Below, in pieces: positions 1 through 4,982 of a stretch of DNA of 7,023 nt. A program made the position numbers and the translations under genes. How positions within the stretch are numbered: the first letter of the stretch is position 1; the number at the start of each line of letters is the position of its first letter. The notes beneath the pieces are model-generated. The model ran no database searches and had not been told where the DNA came from. It was given only the letters and a program-made list of their open reading frames with translations. The DNA comes from Victivallaceae bacterium (GTDB lineage Bacteria; Verrucomicrobiota; Lentisphaeria; Victivallales; Victivallaceae): positions 1 to 7,023 of the forward strand of contig JAQVVK010000113.1 of assembly GCA_028698975.1 (NCBI GenBank), written 5' to 3'.

Positions 1-30
1 TTGACCAAGTACCGCCATATTATTTTCTTG

Positions 31-97
31 AGGACTCATGTTTTTTTACCTTTCGTCTTGTGGTAAAGCAAAAGGTAGCATGAGTTCTCTTTTTTTC
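31..97 (+). terminator. AT-rich stem-loop with T-run, possible terminator of an upstream gene
   Basis: Bases 31-40 (AGGACTCATG) pair with 79-88 (CATGAGTTCT) with one G-U wobble, and an inner arm TACCTTT (47-53) pairs with AAAGGTA (71-77). The arms are separated by an asymmetric internal loop of six T on one side and one base on the other. A T-rich run follows at 88-96. This would suit the end of a transcript entering from the left edge, but no gene is visible there, and the large loop makes it weaker than a classic intrinsic terminator. A 22-codon ORF (38-106) with a GAGG site at 30-33 overlaps it and is probably fortuitous. Confidence 0.35.
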
Positions 98-139
98 AAA
101 CTCTAAAAAAGTTATGGGATATCTGTGGTCAAAACGGAC

Positions 140-179
140 TTTTGTCGCCGCCGCGGCTTGACAAAACCGCCGCAGCGGT
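140..179. promoter_or_regulatory. Nested palindromes over the -35 box and spacer, possible operators
   Basis: TTTTGTC (140-146) is repeated inverted as GACAAAA (160-166), which overlaps the -35 hexamer. Between the arms lies the palindrome GCCGCGGC (150-157). A second perfect inverted repeat, ACCGC-CGCA-GCGGT (166-179), fills the promoter spacer. CCGCCGC also occurs directly at 148-154 and 167-173. Dyads placed on and between the promoter boxes are typical of repressor or activator sites. No particular regulator family can be named. Confidence 0.3.
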
Positions 180-186
180 ATATATT
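158..186 (+). promoter_or_regulatory. Near-consensus sigma-70 promoter of the transporter operon
   Basis: TTGACA (158-163) matches the -35 consensus exactly. A 17-base spacer is followed by TATATT (181-186), five of six bases of the -10 consensus. Transcription would start near 191-193. This is the strongest promoter in the window by sequence. It lies about 275 bases before the first large gene, so its transcript has a long untranslated leader. Confidence 0.7.
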
Positions 187-233
187 TGAAATGGCGGCAT
201 GTTGCGTCGCTTAATCCAAAAAGAAAGCAGGAT

Positions 234-335
234 ATGAAAGAAGAACAGAAAACTTCCGGCGTCAGCGAGGACCCCGGACCCCGAAGGCGTGAAGCCGCGC
301 GGGGGCTGTTCTTTGCGTCCTCACGGCTTCGCTGA
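234..335 (+). CDS. Possible 33-residue leader peptide (acidic/proline then arginine-rich)
   Basis: ATG at 234 opens 33 codons ending in TGA at 333-335. The N-terminus is charged (MKEEQKTSG), the middle reads SEDPGPRRRE, and the C-terminus is basic. The codons for RRR are CGA, AGG and CGT, whereas neighbouring genes mostly use CGC and CGG. Codons 18-22 lie exactly on the 5' arm of the leader's main stem (285-299), so a ribosome pausing at PGPRRR would block that stem. Acidic residues and prolines followed by RRR also occur in the Mg2+-sensing leader peptide MgtL of Salmonella; I read this as a parallel, not homology. Against coding: AGGA (229-232) lies only one base from the ATG, the ORF is short, and it may be chance. 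A second 15-codon ORF (343-390) also begins with an Arg-rich stretch but has no visible ribosome site. Confidence 0.25.
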   Translation: MKEEQKTSGVSEDPGPRRREAARGLFFASSRLR

Positions 336-399
336 AAAGCGTATGATCCGGCGTCGCCCGATAGAGCGCGACGCGGTTTCACGCCTGTAAAACACGGGG

Positions 400-453
400 T
401 TCCGGTGCATCGGGCCGGTCGGTTTGCGCTGACCGGAAAAACGGTCACTTTTT
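400..453 (+). terminator. Attenuator-like competing hairpins before the CorA-family gene
   Basis: TGACCG (430-435) pairs with CGGTCA (442-447) around loop GAAAAA, followed by C and five T (449-453): a compact terminator shape. The same bases can instead join CCGGTC (415-420) with GACCGG (431-436), or TTCCGGT (400-406) with ACCGGAA (432-438). Either alternative dismantles the terminator. The T-run ends three bases before the gene's AGGA ribosome site (456-459). The 6-pair stem is short, so the terminator may be weak. Confidence 0.4.
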
Positions 454-468
454 ACAGGAATCTAAATC

Positions 469-1410
469 ATGTTCAGATGTTACGATCTGGTGGACGGCCG
501 GGTTCAGATCTGCCCCGAGGGTCAGCTCGGAATCATCCAAGTTTACAGCGCGCCATCCGAGGAGGAGCGCAGCTATCTTGTCGAGCAGTGCGGCATCGAC
601 GAGCACACTTTGGTATCCGCCCTCGACGAGGACGAGATCTCCCGTGTCGAATACGAGCACAATCACATCGCGGTCATTCTCAAACGGCCGCGCAACTTCC
701 AGGTTGACCGCACCATGGCGTTTCGGGTGTCGTCGATCGGCGCATTTCTTTTCCGGGATCGCATAATCATTTTGCAATCCGACCCGATGCCGCTGTTTGA
801 ACACGGCCGCATGCCGCTGCGCGGCAATACCATTCAGGGGGTGCTGCTGCGTCTGTTGCACCACTCGACGCATCACTTTCTCCAGCATTTGCGCATTATC
901 CGCAACATTTCCGACGAAATCGAGCACAAAATCGAATTCGCGGTGACCAACAAGTCGCTGGTCAACATGTTTTCGCTGTTGAAAAGCCTGACCTACTACG
1001 AAAGCGCGACTTCCGCCAATCAGCTTCTGTTGCTGAAGCTAAAAAACGACGCCGCCAAGATCGGCTTCAACGAGGAGGAACTCGATTTCCTCGACGATAT
1101 CACGGTCGAAAACAAACAGTGCGACAATCTGGCCGGTATTTACGCCGGCATTCTTACGGGCATGTCCGACGCCCGCGTGTCGGTGGTAAGCAACAATCTG
1201 GCCGTCATTATGAAATATCTGGCCATCATCAACGTGGTCTTCATGCCGCTTACGGTCATCACCGGATTGGGCGGCATGTCGGAATTCACCATGATGACCG
1301 ACGGCGTCTGGTGGCCCCATGCTTACAGCGCATTGGTGCTGGCTCTGGTGGCGGTGGCCTACATCACCTACCTTTTGGTGCGGCGCATCGGCAACGGAAG
1401 GGGGGCGTAA
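469..1410 (+). CDS. CorA-family divalent metal ion transporter (GMS variant)
   Basis: This 313-residue protein is a CorA-type channel, the inner-membrane uptake system for Mg2+ and sometimes Co2+ or Ni2+. Residues 1 to about 240 form the cytoplasmic funnel; the stretch with EEERSYLVEQCGIDEHTLVSALDEDEISRVE resembles the N-terminal CorA domain. Two C-terminal helices follow at about 249-268 and 285-304, in the family's usual place and with the usual length. The signature that normally reads GMN after the first helix is GMS here (269-271, within GLGGMSEF). My recollection is that a CorA subfamily carries this GGMSEF form, so the change looks like subfamily character rather than damage. The start has AGGA at 456-459, nine bases upstream. 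The gene is first in an operon with a small membrane protein and lies behind the structured leader. Mg2+ is the likeliest substrate but is not proven. Confidence 0.9.
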   Translation: MFRCYDLVDGRVQICPEGQLGIIQVYSAPSEEERSYLVEQCGIDEHTLVSALDEDEISRVEYEHNHIAVILKRPRNFQVDRTMAFRVSSIGAFLFRDRIIILQSDPMPLFEHGRMPLRGNTIQGVLLRLLHHSTHHFLQHLRIIRNISDEIEHKIEFAVTNKSLVNMFSLLKSLTYYESATSANQLLLLKLKNDAAKIGFNEEELDFLDDITVENKQCDNLAGIYAGILTGMSDARVSVVSNNLAVIMKYLAIINVVFMPLTVITGLGGMSEFTMMTDGVWWPHAYSALVLALVAVAYITYLLVRRIGNGRGA

Positions 1411-1411
1411 A

Positions 1412-1957
1412 ATGGGTTCGAGTTGGAAAGTACGCCGCGTCCGCGAGCTGACTCAGCGCGGACGGGACAAACGCCGTCGGCTTCGCCGCCGTTTCGATCT
1501 TATTGTGCTGGCTCTGGGCGGGCTGGTCGCCGTGGCCGCCTTTTTCTGCAAGGGCAATCCGGTCGATCTGACCGGGGCCGGAGCTTACGGGTTCGCGCAC
1601 TGGTTTCTGCTGTTTCCGGCCTATCTGCCGCTGGAGGTGATCGAATTCTTTAACTGGTGTTTCAAGCTGGATCATACCGCGGTGATGCGTTTCATCTTCG
1701 CCGGCGATCAGGGGCTTGCGCTGGGGGCGATCGATCTGGCGATGCTGGCGGTGGTCTGGGCGGCGATCAGGTTCGCCGGGGTGCGGCGTTTCGGCGAGCG
1801 CATTCTGGAGCCGTCGTTTAATTTCGTGCTGATCGTCTTTTTGTGGGGATGTTTTCAGATGGCTTGCGTCTGGTGGGTCACGGTGTGGCCGCACGACGGG
1901 GCGCAGAGCCGTATCCGCACCGAGAGCGGAGCGGCAACGTCGCCCAAAGGGATGTGA
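1412..1957 (+). CDS. Unrecognised four-helix membrane protein, co-transcribed with the CorA-family gene
   Basis: The ATG at 1412 lies one base after the transporter stop and follows a strong purine ribosome site (GGAAGGGGGG). The frame is open further upstream, but those codons lie inside the transporter gene. The 181-residue product starts with a very basic stretch (residues 6-27, 12 Arg or Lys). Hydrophobic segments follow at about 30-46, 58-80, 101-122 and 136-159. The basic N-terminus predicts an N-in topology by the positive-inside rule. Landmarks include YGFAHWFLLFPAYLPLEVIEFFNW (59-82) with buried-looking His63, Glu75 and Glu78, and a Trp-rich last helix. I recognise no family. Tight coupling to a cation channel suggests an accessory or regulatory partner, but this is inference from position only. 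Confidence 0.8.
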   Translation: MGSSWKVRRVRELTQRGRDKRRRLRRRFDLIVLALGGLVAVAAFFCKGNPVDLTGAGAYGFAHWFLLFPAYLPLEVIEFFNWCFKLDHTAVMRFIFAGDQGLALGAIDLAMLAVVWAAIRFAGVRRFGERILEPSFNFVLIVFLWGCFQMACVWWVTVWPHDGAQSRIRTESGAATSPKGM

Positions 1958-1997
1958 TTTTTTAACGCCGGCCGGGCGGATTACCGCCTCCTTGAGA

Positions 1998-2026
1998 TTG
2001 CATATCGCGGCAAAAGGGTGTATATT
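1998..2026 (+). promoter_or_regulatory. Putative promoter of the aldolase gene
   Basis: TATATT (2021-2026) lies 17 bases after TTGCAT (1998-2003). The -10 box matches the one in the first promoter exactly, while the -35 box is poor. Transcription would start near 2033, giving a leader of about 85 bases. The stretch just upstream (1958-1997) holds a small hairpin, GGCGG-ATTA-CCGCC (1975-1988), without a T-run. It may slow polymerase but is not a convincing terminator, so some readthrough from the transporter operon is possible. Confidence 0.45.
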
Positions 2027-2067
2027 ATAGTTCGCATCAATCAATAATGCGGCAAATGCCGACGCCC

Positions 2068-2100
2068 TTGAAACAACGCCGATAGAAGCCGCTGTTTCAA
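2068..2100 (+). other. Perfect 8-bp stem-loop in the aldolase 5' leader
   Basis: TTGAAACA (2068-2075) pairs perfectly with TGTTTCAA (2093-2100) across a 17-base loop. The stem ends seven bases before the GGGAGG ribosome site (2107-2112). A smaller hairpin, CGGC-AAAT-GCCG (2050-2061), precedes it. The position suits an mRNA-stabilising or regulatory element. As DNA it could also be an operator just downstream of the transcription start. Confidence 0.4.
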
Positions 2101-2117
2101 CCGATCGGGAGGTCGCA

Positions 2118-2792
2118 ATGCTTTATCTGCTGGATACCGCAAACGTCAAGGAAATCGCCCGCGCCAACGAAGTGTTTCCGCTGGCCGGAGTAACCACCAA
2201 CCCCACTATCATTTCGCAGGAAAAGCGCGATTTCTTTGCCATTCTCAAGGACATTCGCGCCATTATCGGCGACCGCATGCTTCATACGCAGGTGGTCGGC
2301 GAAAGCTGCGAAAAGATCATTCGCGACGCCGAAACCCTGATGGAGAAGGTCGGCGGCAATCTCTACATCAAAGTGCCGGTCACCATTGAGGGTTACAAGG
2401 CGATGCCGCTGCTCAAGAAGCGCGGCATGAAGATCACCGCCACCGCCATTTATACGCCGGCTCAGGCCCTGCTGGCCGCCAACTGCGGCGTGGATTTCAC
2501 CGCGCCATACCTCAACCGCATCGACAATATCAGCGGCATGGGGGTTACGGTGGTGCATATGATCACCGATCTGTTTCGAATTCACAATCTGCCGACCCGG
2601 GTGCTGGCCGCGTCGTTTAAGAACGTGCAGCAGGTCAACGACGTTTCGCTGGCGGGGTGTCAGGCGATCACCATTGCACCGGATATTCTCTGGCACATGG
2701 CCGAGCACCCGCTCACCGACATGAGCATCGAGCAGTTTGACCGCGACTGGCGTTCGGTTTACGGCGCGGACAAGTGCGTGTACAACCTCTGA
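2118..2792 (+). CDS. fsa: Fructose-6-phosphate aldolase (transaldolase-like, FSA/TalC type)
   Basis: The 224-residue protein is a small cytoplasmic transaldolase-family enzyme, close in length to E. coli FSA (220). FSA reversibly cleaves fructose 6-phosphate to dihydroxyacetone and glyceraldehyde 3-phosphate through a Schiff base; close relatives act as true transaldolases. The Schiff-base lysine is Lys85 in YIKVPVT. Other family residues sit at the E. coli numbering: Asp6, Thr26 and Asn28 in GVTTNPTII, Thr109, Ala129, Tyr131, Arg134 and Ser166 in LAASFK. Gln58 corresponds to E. coli Gln59. That glutamine is typical of aldolase-type members, where transaldolases usually have Glu, which favours the aldolase reading. 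GGGAGG (2107-2112) precedes the ATG by five bases. The gene is a single unit with its own promoter and terminator. Confidence 0.93.
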   Translation: MLYLLDTANVKEIARANEVFPLAGVTTNPTIISQEKRDFFAILKDIRAIIGDRMLHTQVVGESCEKIIRDAETLMEKVGGNLYIKVPVTIEGYKAMPLLKKRGMKITATAIYTPAQALLAANCGVDFTAPYLNRIDNISGMGVTVVHMITDLFRIHNLPTRVLAASFKNVQQVNDVSLAGCQAITIAPDILWHMAEHPLTDMSIEQFDRDWRSVYGADKCVYNL

Positions 2793-2793
2793 T

Positions 2794-2845
2794 CCGCCGG
2801 AAGCGACTGCCCCCCTTGCTTTGGGGGGGCTTTTCCGGTCGGCGG
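2794..2845 (+). terminator. Strong GC hairpin terminator after the aldolase gene
   Basis: GCCCCCC (2809-2815) pairs with GGGGGGC (2824-2830) around an eight-base loop and is followed by TTTT (2831-2834). Outer arms CCGCCGGAA (2794-2802) can pair with TTCC (2833-2836) and GGCGG (2841-2845), extending the stem with a bulge. The stem is very stable but the T-run is short. It begins just after the TGA. Confidence 0.75.
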
Positions 2846-2855
2846 GGAGGGATGC

Positions 2856-2884
2856 TTGATTTTGTCAATTCCTGCAATTATATT
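2856..2884 (+). promoter_or_regulatory. Putative promoter of the deacetylase gene
   Basis: TTGATT (2856-2861), a 17-base spacer and TATATT (2879-2884) form a good sigma-70-type promoter just after the aldolase terminator. Transcription would start near 2891, about 30 bases before the ATG. The -10 box and spacer length equal those of two other predicted promoters in this window. Confidence 0.6.
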
Positions 2885-2920
2885 TACAGCAAAACAATTC
2901 TAAACCGGAGTTGACTTTGT

Positions 2921-3721
2921 ATGAGCATTTCTTTTGTGTTTCCGGGTGGCAAATCCAAGGCGTTGACTTTCAGTTATGACGACGGTTGCACTTTTGACCG
3001 GCGTCTGGTGGAGATATTTAACCGCTATGGCATGAAAAGCACCTTTAACCTCAATTCGGGCAAAATGCACGACGATGAGCACGTTGCCATGGACGAGGCC
3101 GCCGGACTTTATCGCGGTCACGAGATCGCGGCGCACTGCGCCACCCACGGCAATCTTATCTATCTGCCCCGGGAGGACGTGGTCGAGGAGGTCCGCTCCG
3201 ACCGCTATGCCCTTGAAACCGTGGCGAAAAGGCCGGTCACCGGCATGGCCTACCCTTACGGCACGATTTCAGACTGGCTTTGTCATGCGCTGGACACGCT
3301 CGGCATAGAATATTCGCGCACGACACGCAGCACCAACAATTTTTCTTTGCCGGAAGATTTTCGGCTGTGGGACCCCACCTGCCACCACAACTCCGCGCTC
3401 GCGCTGATCGACAGCTTCATTGATTTGCCGGTATGGTCAAAACTGCCGCTCTTTTACATCTGGGGGCACTCGTATGAATTTGACCGCCAGGACAACTGGG
3501 AACTGATTGAGGATATTTGTACCAGACTGGCCGGCCGCGACGATATCTGGTATGCCACCAACGGCGAGATCTGCCATTATATCAACGCGGTGCGTTCGCT
3601 GCGTTTCGGTGTGGCGGGGCGGTTTGTCACCAACCCATCGGCCACCGGGGTATGGATACGCCGCGCCGACGGCACGCCGCTGGAAATCCCGGGCGGAGCG
3701 ACTTTGCAGCTGGCGGATTAA
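2921..3721 (+). CDS. Polysaccharide deacetylase-family protein (NodB/CE4 fold), cytoplasmic
   Basis: The 266-residue protein has the carbohydrate esterase 4 motifs in order: TFSYDDG (16-22) with catalytic Asp20 and metal ligand Asp21; HEIAAHCATHG (67-77), giving the His72-x3-His76 metal pair; AYPYG (110-114); and WGHSYEF (181-187), whose His183 fits the general-acid position. The family removes acyl groups from N-acetylated sugars or related amides using Zn2+ or a similar metal. There is no signal peptide or membrane segment, so a soluble intracellular substrate is more likely than cell-wall polymer. Residues from about 228 to 266 form a short predicted beta-rich tail beyond the catalytic fold. 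The start has GGAG at 2907-2910, ten bases upstream. It appears to be a single-gene unit converging on the GrpB-family gene, with only four bases between stops. The exact substrate cannot be told. Confidence 0.88.
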   Translation: MSISFVFPGGKSKALTFSYDDGCTFDRRLVEIFNRYGMKSTFNLNSGKMHDDEHVAMDEAAGLYRGHEIAAHCATHGNLIYLPREDVVEEVRSDRYALETVAKRPVTGMAYPYGTISDWLCHALDTLGIEYSRTTRSTNNFSLPEDFRLWDPTCHHNSALALIDSFIDLPVWSKLPLFYIWGHSYEFDRQDNWELIEDICTRLAGRDDIWYATNGEICHYINAVRSLRFGVAGRFVTNPSATGVWIRRADGTPLEIPGGATLQLAD

Positions 3722-3725
3722 CCGG

Positions 3726-4298
3726 CTAACCCAAATTTTCTTTGCGCGCCAGCCCGGTGACGCGCCGGATGAATTCGCCTTTGGCGGCGGTGTAGCCGTC
3801 GCGGTCGAATTCAAAACGCGGGAAGAGTTCGCGTTTGAGGTCGGCGTATTGCGCCGCGGTTTCGGGGTGTCGGCGCAAATAGGCGCAAAAATACGGTTCG
3901 TCCCAGTCGCCGCGCCGCCGGAGGTGAAGGTGAAACACCCTCTCCGCGAACCCCTGCTCGGTGTATCCCTTGCATAGATCGATCCGAAGATCCGGGTCGG
4001 TCGTCTCTGCCATAACCGTATAACTCAAGGCGGCGAGGCGGGATTTCAGGTCGCCGGGCGCGGCGTTGCCGGCAACTTCAAGCAAAATATCCACGGTCGG
4101 CTTGGCGAGCAGCCCCGGCACCGAAGTGCTGCCGATGTGACGAACCCGCTCGACCGCGTCGCCCAGAGCCGCTTCGATGGCAAGTTTTTCCGCGTCGAAC
4201 CAGCCTCGATAGGCGGGGTTGTACGGCGCAAGGATAATTGGAAACAAGTGCCACAATTCATCCAGCGTCATATCCGCCAAGTGTTTGCCGCCGGTCAC
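3726..4298 (-). CDS. GrpB family protein (UPF0157, nucleotidyltransferase-like fold)
   Basis: The 190-residue protein belongs to the GrpB/UPF0157 family, related by fold to the nucleotidyltransferases; its reaction is not established. Family motifs are visible: HIGSTSVPG (54-62) with the Gly-Ser pair, KPTVDILLEV (66-75) with acidic Asp70 and Glu74, KGYTEQG (110-116) and FHLHLRRRGDW (122-132). I chose GTG at 4298 because it overlaps the upstream gene's TGA as GTGA. It also has a G-rich ribosome site (GGGGTGG) about five bases before it and yields an N-terminus, MTGGKHLADMTLDELWHLFP, that resembles other members. An in-frame GTG at 4322 and an ATG at 4271 are alternatives. It is the second gene of an operon with the HD protein, by translational coupling. 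No terminator is seen before the convergent deacetylase gene. Confidence 0.85.
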   Translation of the reverse strand: MTGGKHLADMTLDELWHLFPIILAPYNPAYRGWFDAEKLAIEAALGDAVERVRHIGSTSVPGLLAKPTVDILLEVAGNAAPGDLKSRLAALSYTVMAETTDPDLRIDLCKGYTEQGFAERVFHLHLRRRGDWDEPYFCAYLRRHPETAAQYADLKRELFPRFEFDRDGYTAAKGEFIRRVTGLARKENLG

Positions 4299-4852
4299 TC
4301 CGCCACCCCGAAAAGTCGGCACAACGCGTCGAAACGCGCCACCGAATCATCGCCGAATTTGCTTAACGAACGGCGGATCGCGGATACGGATTTTTCCTGC
4401 ATGTTGCCGGATTTTGAGTAGAACTTGTCGGCGAGGGCGATCAGTTTCTCTTCCGGAGTTTCCGGCAGATAATCGCGCTGCGGTATCGGCAGACCCTGCG
4501 CGGCCACTTCCTTTGCGGTGATGCCGACCCCGGTGTGACGCTCGCAGATACGGGCATAGGGTTCGAGACCGGCACGGTATTCGCGCAGCATTTTTGCGCC
4601 GATGACGCCGTGGGCGATATACGGCGCGTCGCCCTCGCACAATATGCCGGGCGCGTGGCAAAAGCCGATGCCGATGTCATGCAGCATCGCGCCGTCGGCC
4701 ACCAGCCGCGGATCAAGTTCAAGTTTGCGGCAAACCGGGTTTTGCATGATTTCCAACGCCTTTTCGCAGACCTGACGGCTGTGTTTCAAAAGCAGGCGGC
4801 GCAGCGGAGTGTCTTCCGGGTAGAAGTGATTGATTATTTCAATTGGGTTCAT
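4295..4852 (-). CDS. HD-domain phosphohydrolase (HDIG type)
   Basis: The 185-residue protein is an HD-superfamily metal-dependent phosphohydrolase. The metal-binding set is visible: His24 (LLLKHSRQV), His58-Asp59 in MLHDIG (56-61), His81 (YIAHG), His106 (CERHTG) and Asp142 (LADKF). A conserved-looking segment, FYSKSGNMQEKSVSAIRRSLSKFG, follows the last ligand. The substrate is unknown; HD proteins of this size often act on nucleotides or phosphorylated cofactors. I chose ATG 4852 because MNPIEIINHF is the familiar N-terminus of this group and a GGAG lies upstream. However, the GGAG is 13 bases away, separated by ten consecutive A. In-frame ATGs at 4876, 4900 and 4915 would add up to 21 residues but lack good ribosome sites, and the last lies at or before the predicted transcript start. 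It is first in the operon with the GrpB-family gene. Confidence 0.85.
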   Translation of the reverse strand: MNPIEIINHFYPEDTPLRRLLLKHSRQVCEKALEIMQNPVCRKLELDPRLVADGAMLHDIGIGFCHAPGILCEGDAPYIAHGVIGAKMLREYRAGLEPYARICERHTGVGITAKEVAAQGLPIPQRDYLPETPEEKLIALADKFYSKSGNMQEKSVSAIRRSLSKFGDDSVARFDALCRLFGVAE

Positions 4853-4923
4853 CGTTTTTTTTTTGCTCCGCGGCATAACTGTTTTATTAGTGGTTTGCAT
4901 AACCTGCGGTTTCATACGGTTAC

Positions 4924-4952
4924 AAAATATATCCGGTTTGCTTTTTTTGCAA
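4924..4952 (-). promoter_or_regulatory. Putative promoter of the HD/GrpB operon
   Basis: On the minus strand TTGCAA (4952-4947), a 17-base spacer and TATTTT (4929-4924) form a plausible promoter. An overlapping TATATT (4931-4926) would give a 15-base spacer. Transcription would start near 4917, leaving about 65 bases before the chosen ATG. This favours the downstream starts over ATG 4915. Confidence 0.4.
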
Positions 4953-4982
4953 GTTGAACCGCCCGGTTTTGCCGCTAATGAC

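Larger units (their letters stand above)
193..468 (+). ncRNA. Structured leader RNA of the CorA-family operon (candidate cis-regulator)
   Basis: From the predicted start to the transporter ATG there are about 275 bases with dense complementarity. The main stem is 285-299 with 372-386, 15 pairs with one G-U. GCGTCGC (351-357) pairs with GCGACGC (368-374) around a 10-base loop; it shares three bases with the main stem, which can shorten to 12 pairs so both coexist. CGCT-GAAA-AGCG (330-341) is a GNRA tetraloop hairpin. Alternatives exist: AAGAACAG (241-248) with CTGTTCTT (306-313) crosses GAGGAC (267-272) with GTCCTC (317-322), and GCGTCGC at 204-210 can also claim 368-374. TCCGGCGTC occurs at 255-263 and 347-355. 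I do not see the signatures of M-box, tmRNA, RNase P RNA or SRP RNA. It may be a leader, a separately terminated small RNA of about 260 nt, or both. Confidence 0.42.

Noticed and set aside
38..106. 22-codon ORF with a GAGG ribosome site inside the AT-rich hairpin
   Set aside because: It is short, its codons consist largely of the T-runs and hairpin arms, and it lies upstream of the best promoter, so it would need an unseen one.
343..390. 15-codon ORF (MIRRRPIERD...) in the leader
   Set aside because: It has no ribosome site and lies within the stem-loop region. It is noted only because it is Arg-rich like the first leader ORF.
20..448. 142-codon open frame on the minus strand across the leader region
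   Set aside because: It crosses a strong plus-strand promoter and structured RNA, its composition changes abruptly along its length, and it resembles no protein I know.
193..453. Known housekeeping RNA (6S, SRP, RNase P, tmRNA) as identity of the leader
   Set aside because: The conserved core motifs of SRP RNA, RNase P RNA and tmRNA are absent, and the 5' and 3' ends do not pair as in the 6S RNA rod.
1975..1988. Hairpin GGCGG-ATTA-CCGCC after the membrane protein gene as a terminator
   Set aside because: The stem is only five pairs and no T-run follows it, so termination is not supported.
1364..2044. 226-codon minus-strand frame opposite the membrane protein gene
   Set aside because: It is rich in Arg, Pro and His, as expected from the complement of a hydrophobic GC-rich gene. 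It also spans an intergenic promoter.
2856..2868. TTGA-N5-TCAA dyad at the deacetylase -35 box as an operator
   Set aside because: A four-base arm is likely by chance in AT-rich intergenic DNA.
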